DNA from: an uncultured Eubacteriales bacterium
GTDB lineage: Bacteria > Bacillota > Clostridia > Oscillospirales > CAG-272
DNA length: 16,092 nt
Reading direction: 5' to 3'
NCBI GenBank assembly: GCA_900546635.1
Contig: URDS01000053.1
Location: 1-16,092 of the forward strand
Shown: positions 15,478 to 16,092 of the stretch, piece by piece
How positions within the stretch are numbered: the first letter of the stretch is position 1
How the letters are laid out: the number at the start of each line of letters is the position of its first letter
Notes under the pieces: generated by a model
Databases searched by the model: none
Seen by the model: the letters and a program-made list of their open reading frames with translations, nothing else
Told to the model about the DNA's origin: nothing
Program-made: the position numbers and the translations under genes

Positions 15478-16092
15478 TCATCCAAAATCAAACTTTGCAT
15501 CTGTCCCTTCAAGACGCAGAGCCGCATCAAACAGTTTACCGTTTTTAGAGACAAATCCTCGAATTTTTGACGTTTTCCCCTCGGTCAGCAGCAATTGCAC
15601 ATTCGATTTGGAAATTACGCGGCCGCAAATGACACGATTGATTGTAAACCGGCATCCCTCTTTATACCTACTGCATCCGTATCCGAATTTTGTCCGCCGG
15701 ATACGACCGCCGCAAAACGGACATGCACACACATCATCGCCCAAAAAGCCGTCGTCGGTATCCTCCTCCGGCGCAGACGGAGGTCGGCGGAACACTTCGC
15801 GAATTTCCGCTTCAGCCAAATGTACGCCGCCGTCGATCTCCATTTCTCCGCGATAAATTTTTTTCAGCGCGCGGCCGAGTTCGCTGGTTTTATACTTGTC
15901 CATGGAAATCCCCATCTGCTCCAGAGACTGAATCAAAAACTCCCCTCCGGGCAAAATTCGATAGACGTCCTTTTTCAGTTCAATATAACCGCTCTTCCGC
16001 GCATTGTCGATGATTCCGGTGCGCGTTGCCTCGGTGCCAAGCTCCAGTCCCTCAAAAATCGCCCGATACTCCTCTTCGTCGTTCTCGGCCTC
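15478..16092 (-). CDS. topB: DNA topoisomerase III, C-terminal part (5' end beyond window)
   Basis: The frame is open from the window edge to the TGA at 15478 (204 residues). The first residues contain the type IA topoisomerase block LGTEATRTGIIDNARKSGYI, followed by LPGGEFLI. Further on are a CPFCGGRI ... CSRYKEGC zinc-ribbon-like element and a carboxy-terminal repeat (GKTSKIRGFVSKNGKLFDA) typical of the extra domain at the end of bacterial topoisomerase III of Firmicutes. The catalytic Toprim domain and active tyrosine lie outside the window. The enzyme relaxes or decatenates single-stranded regions of DNA. Topoisomerase I shares the first block, but the tail favours topB. Confidence 0.85.
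   Translation of the reverse strand, partial: EAENDEEEYRAIFEGLELGTEATRTGIIDNARKSGYIELKKDVYRILPGGEFLIQSLEQMGISMDKYKTSELGRALKKIYRGEMEIDGGVHLAEAEIREVFRRPPSAPEEDTDDGFLGDDVCACPFCGGRIRRTKFGYGCSRYKEGCRFTINRVICGRVISKSNVQLLLTEGKTSKIRGFVSKNGKLFDAALRLEGTDAKFDFG

Overview
This window looks like a chromosomal segment from a low-to-moderate GC, Gram-positive, anaerobic Clostridia-type bacterium. The signs are strong AGGAGG-type ribosome binding sites, sigma-A-like promoters, surface proteins ending in S-layer homology (SLH) repeats, and Cys/His repeats ending in 'ALDHD' of a kind common in clostridial surface proteins. No mobile element, tRNA, rRNA or CRISPR array was seen. The genus cannot be set from the sequence alone.

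Region 1 (1-8461, all minus strand) is a surface-protein locus read from right to left. It starts with a 1447-residue secreted protein (4118-8461) that joins three beta-helix-like modules, a GH43-type glycosidase domain and three SLH repeats. Next is a 679-residue secreted GLUG-repeat protein with the same kind of SLH tail (1977-4016). Last is a paralogue of that GLUG protein (1-1868, cut by the window edge), which has the same N-terminal architecture but carries Cys/His-rich tandem repeats where its sister has SLH repeats. The likely job is a cell-wall-anchored set of adhesin and glycan-acting proteins.

Region 2 (8718-10515) is a divergent pair: a diverged type I 3-dehydroquinate dehydratase homologue on the minus strand and an AraC-family regulator on the plus strand. 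Their 200-base shared promoter region holds a well-formed promoter in each direction, a cre-like palindrome at the start site of the dehydratase-like gene, and an inverted repeat just upstream of its -35 box. A 10-base motif from this region recurs upstream of the GH43/SLH gene.

Region 3 (10751-11817) is a single plus-strand quinone oxidoreductase-type gene with a perfect consensus promoter and a strong intrinsic terminator. Facing it is a minus-strand two-gene operon (12082-14546): an Na/Pi-cotransporter/PhoU-domain protein whose stop codon overlaps the start of a FabG-like short-chain dehydrogenase. Upstream on the same strand are an HD-domain phosphohydrolase (14735-15394) and the C-terminal end of a topoisomerase III gene (15478 to the window end).

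The most interesting material is in regions 1 and 2. It includes a cysteine ladder in the paired GLUG proteins, a tail-module swap between them, a GH43 domain that seems to lack one of its three acidic residues, a dehydroquinase homologue with an altered substrate-binding motif, and regulatory motifs that may tie these genes together. None of this proves a new system.
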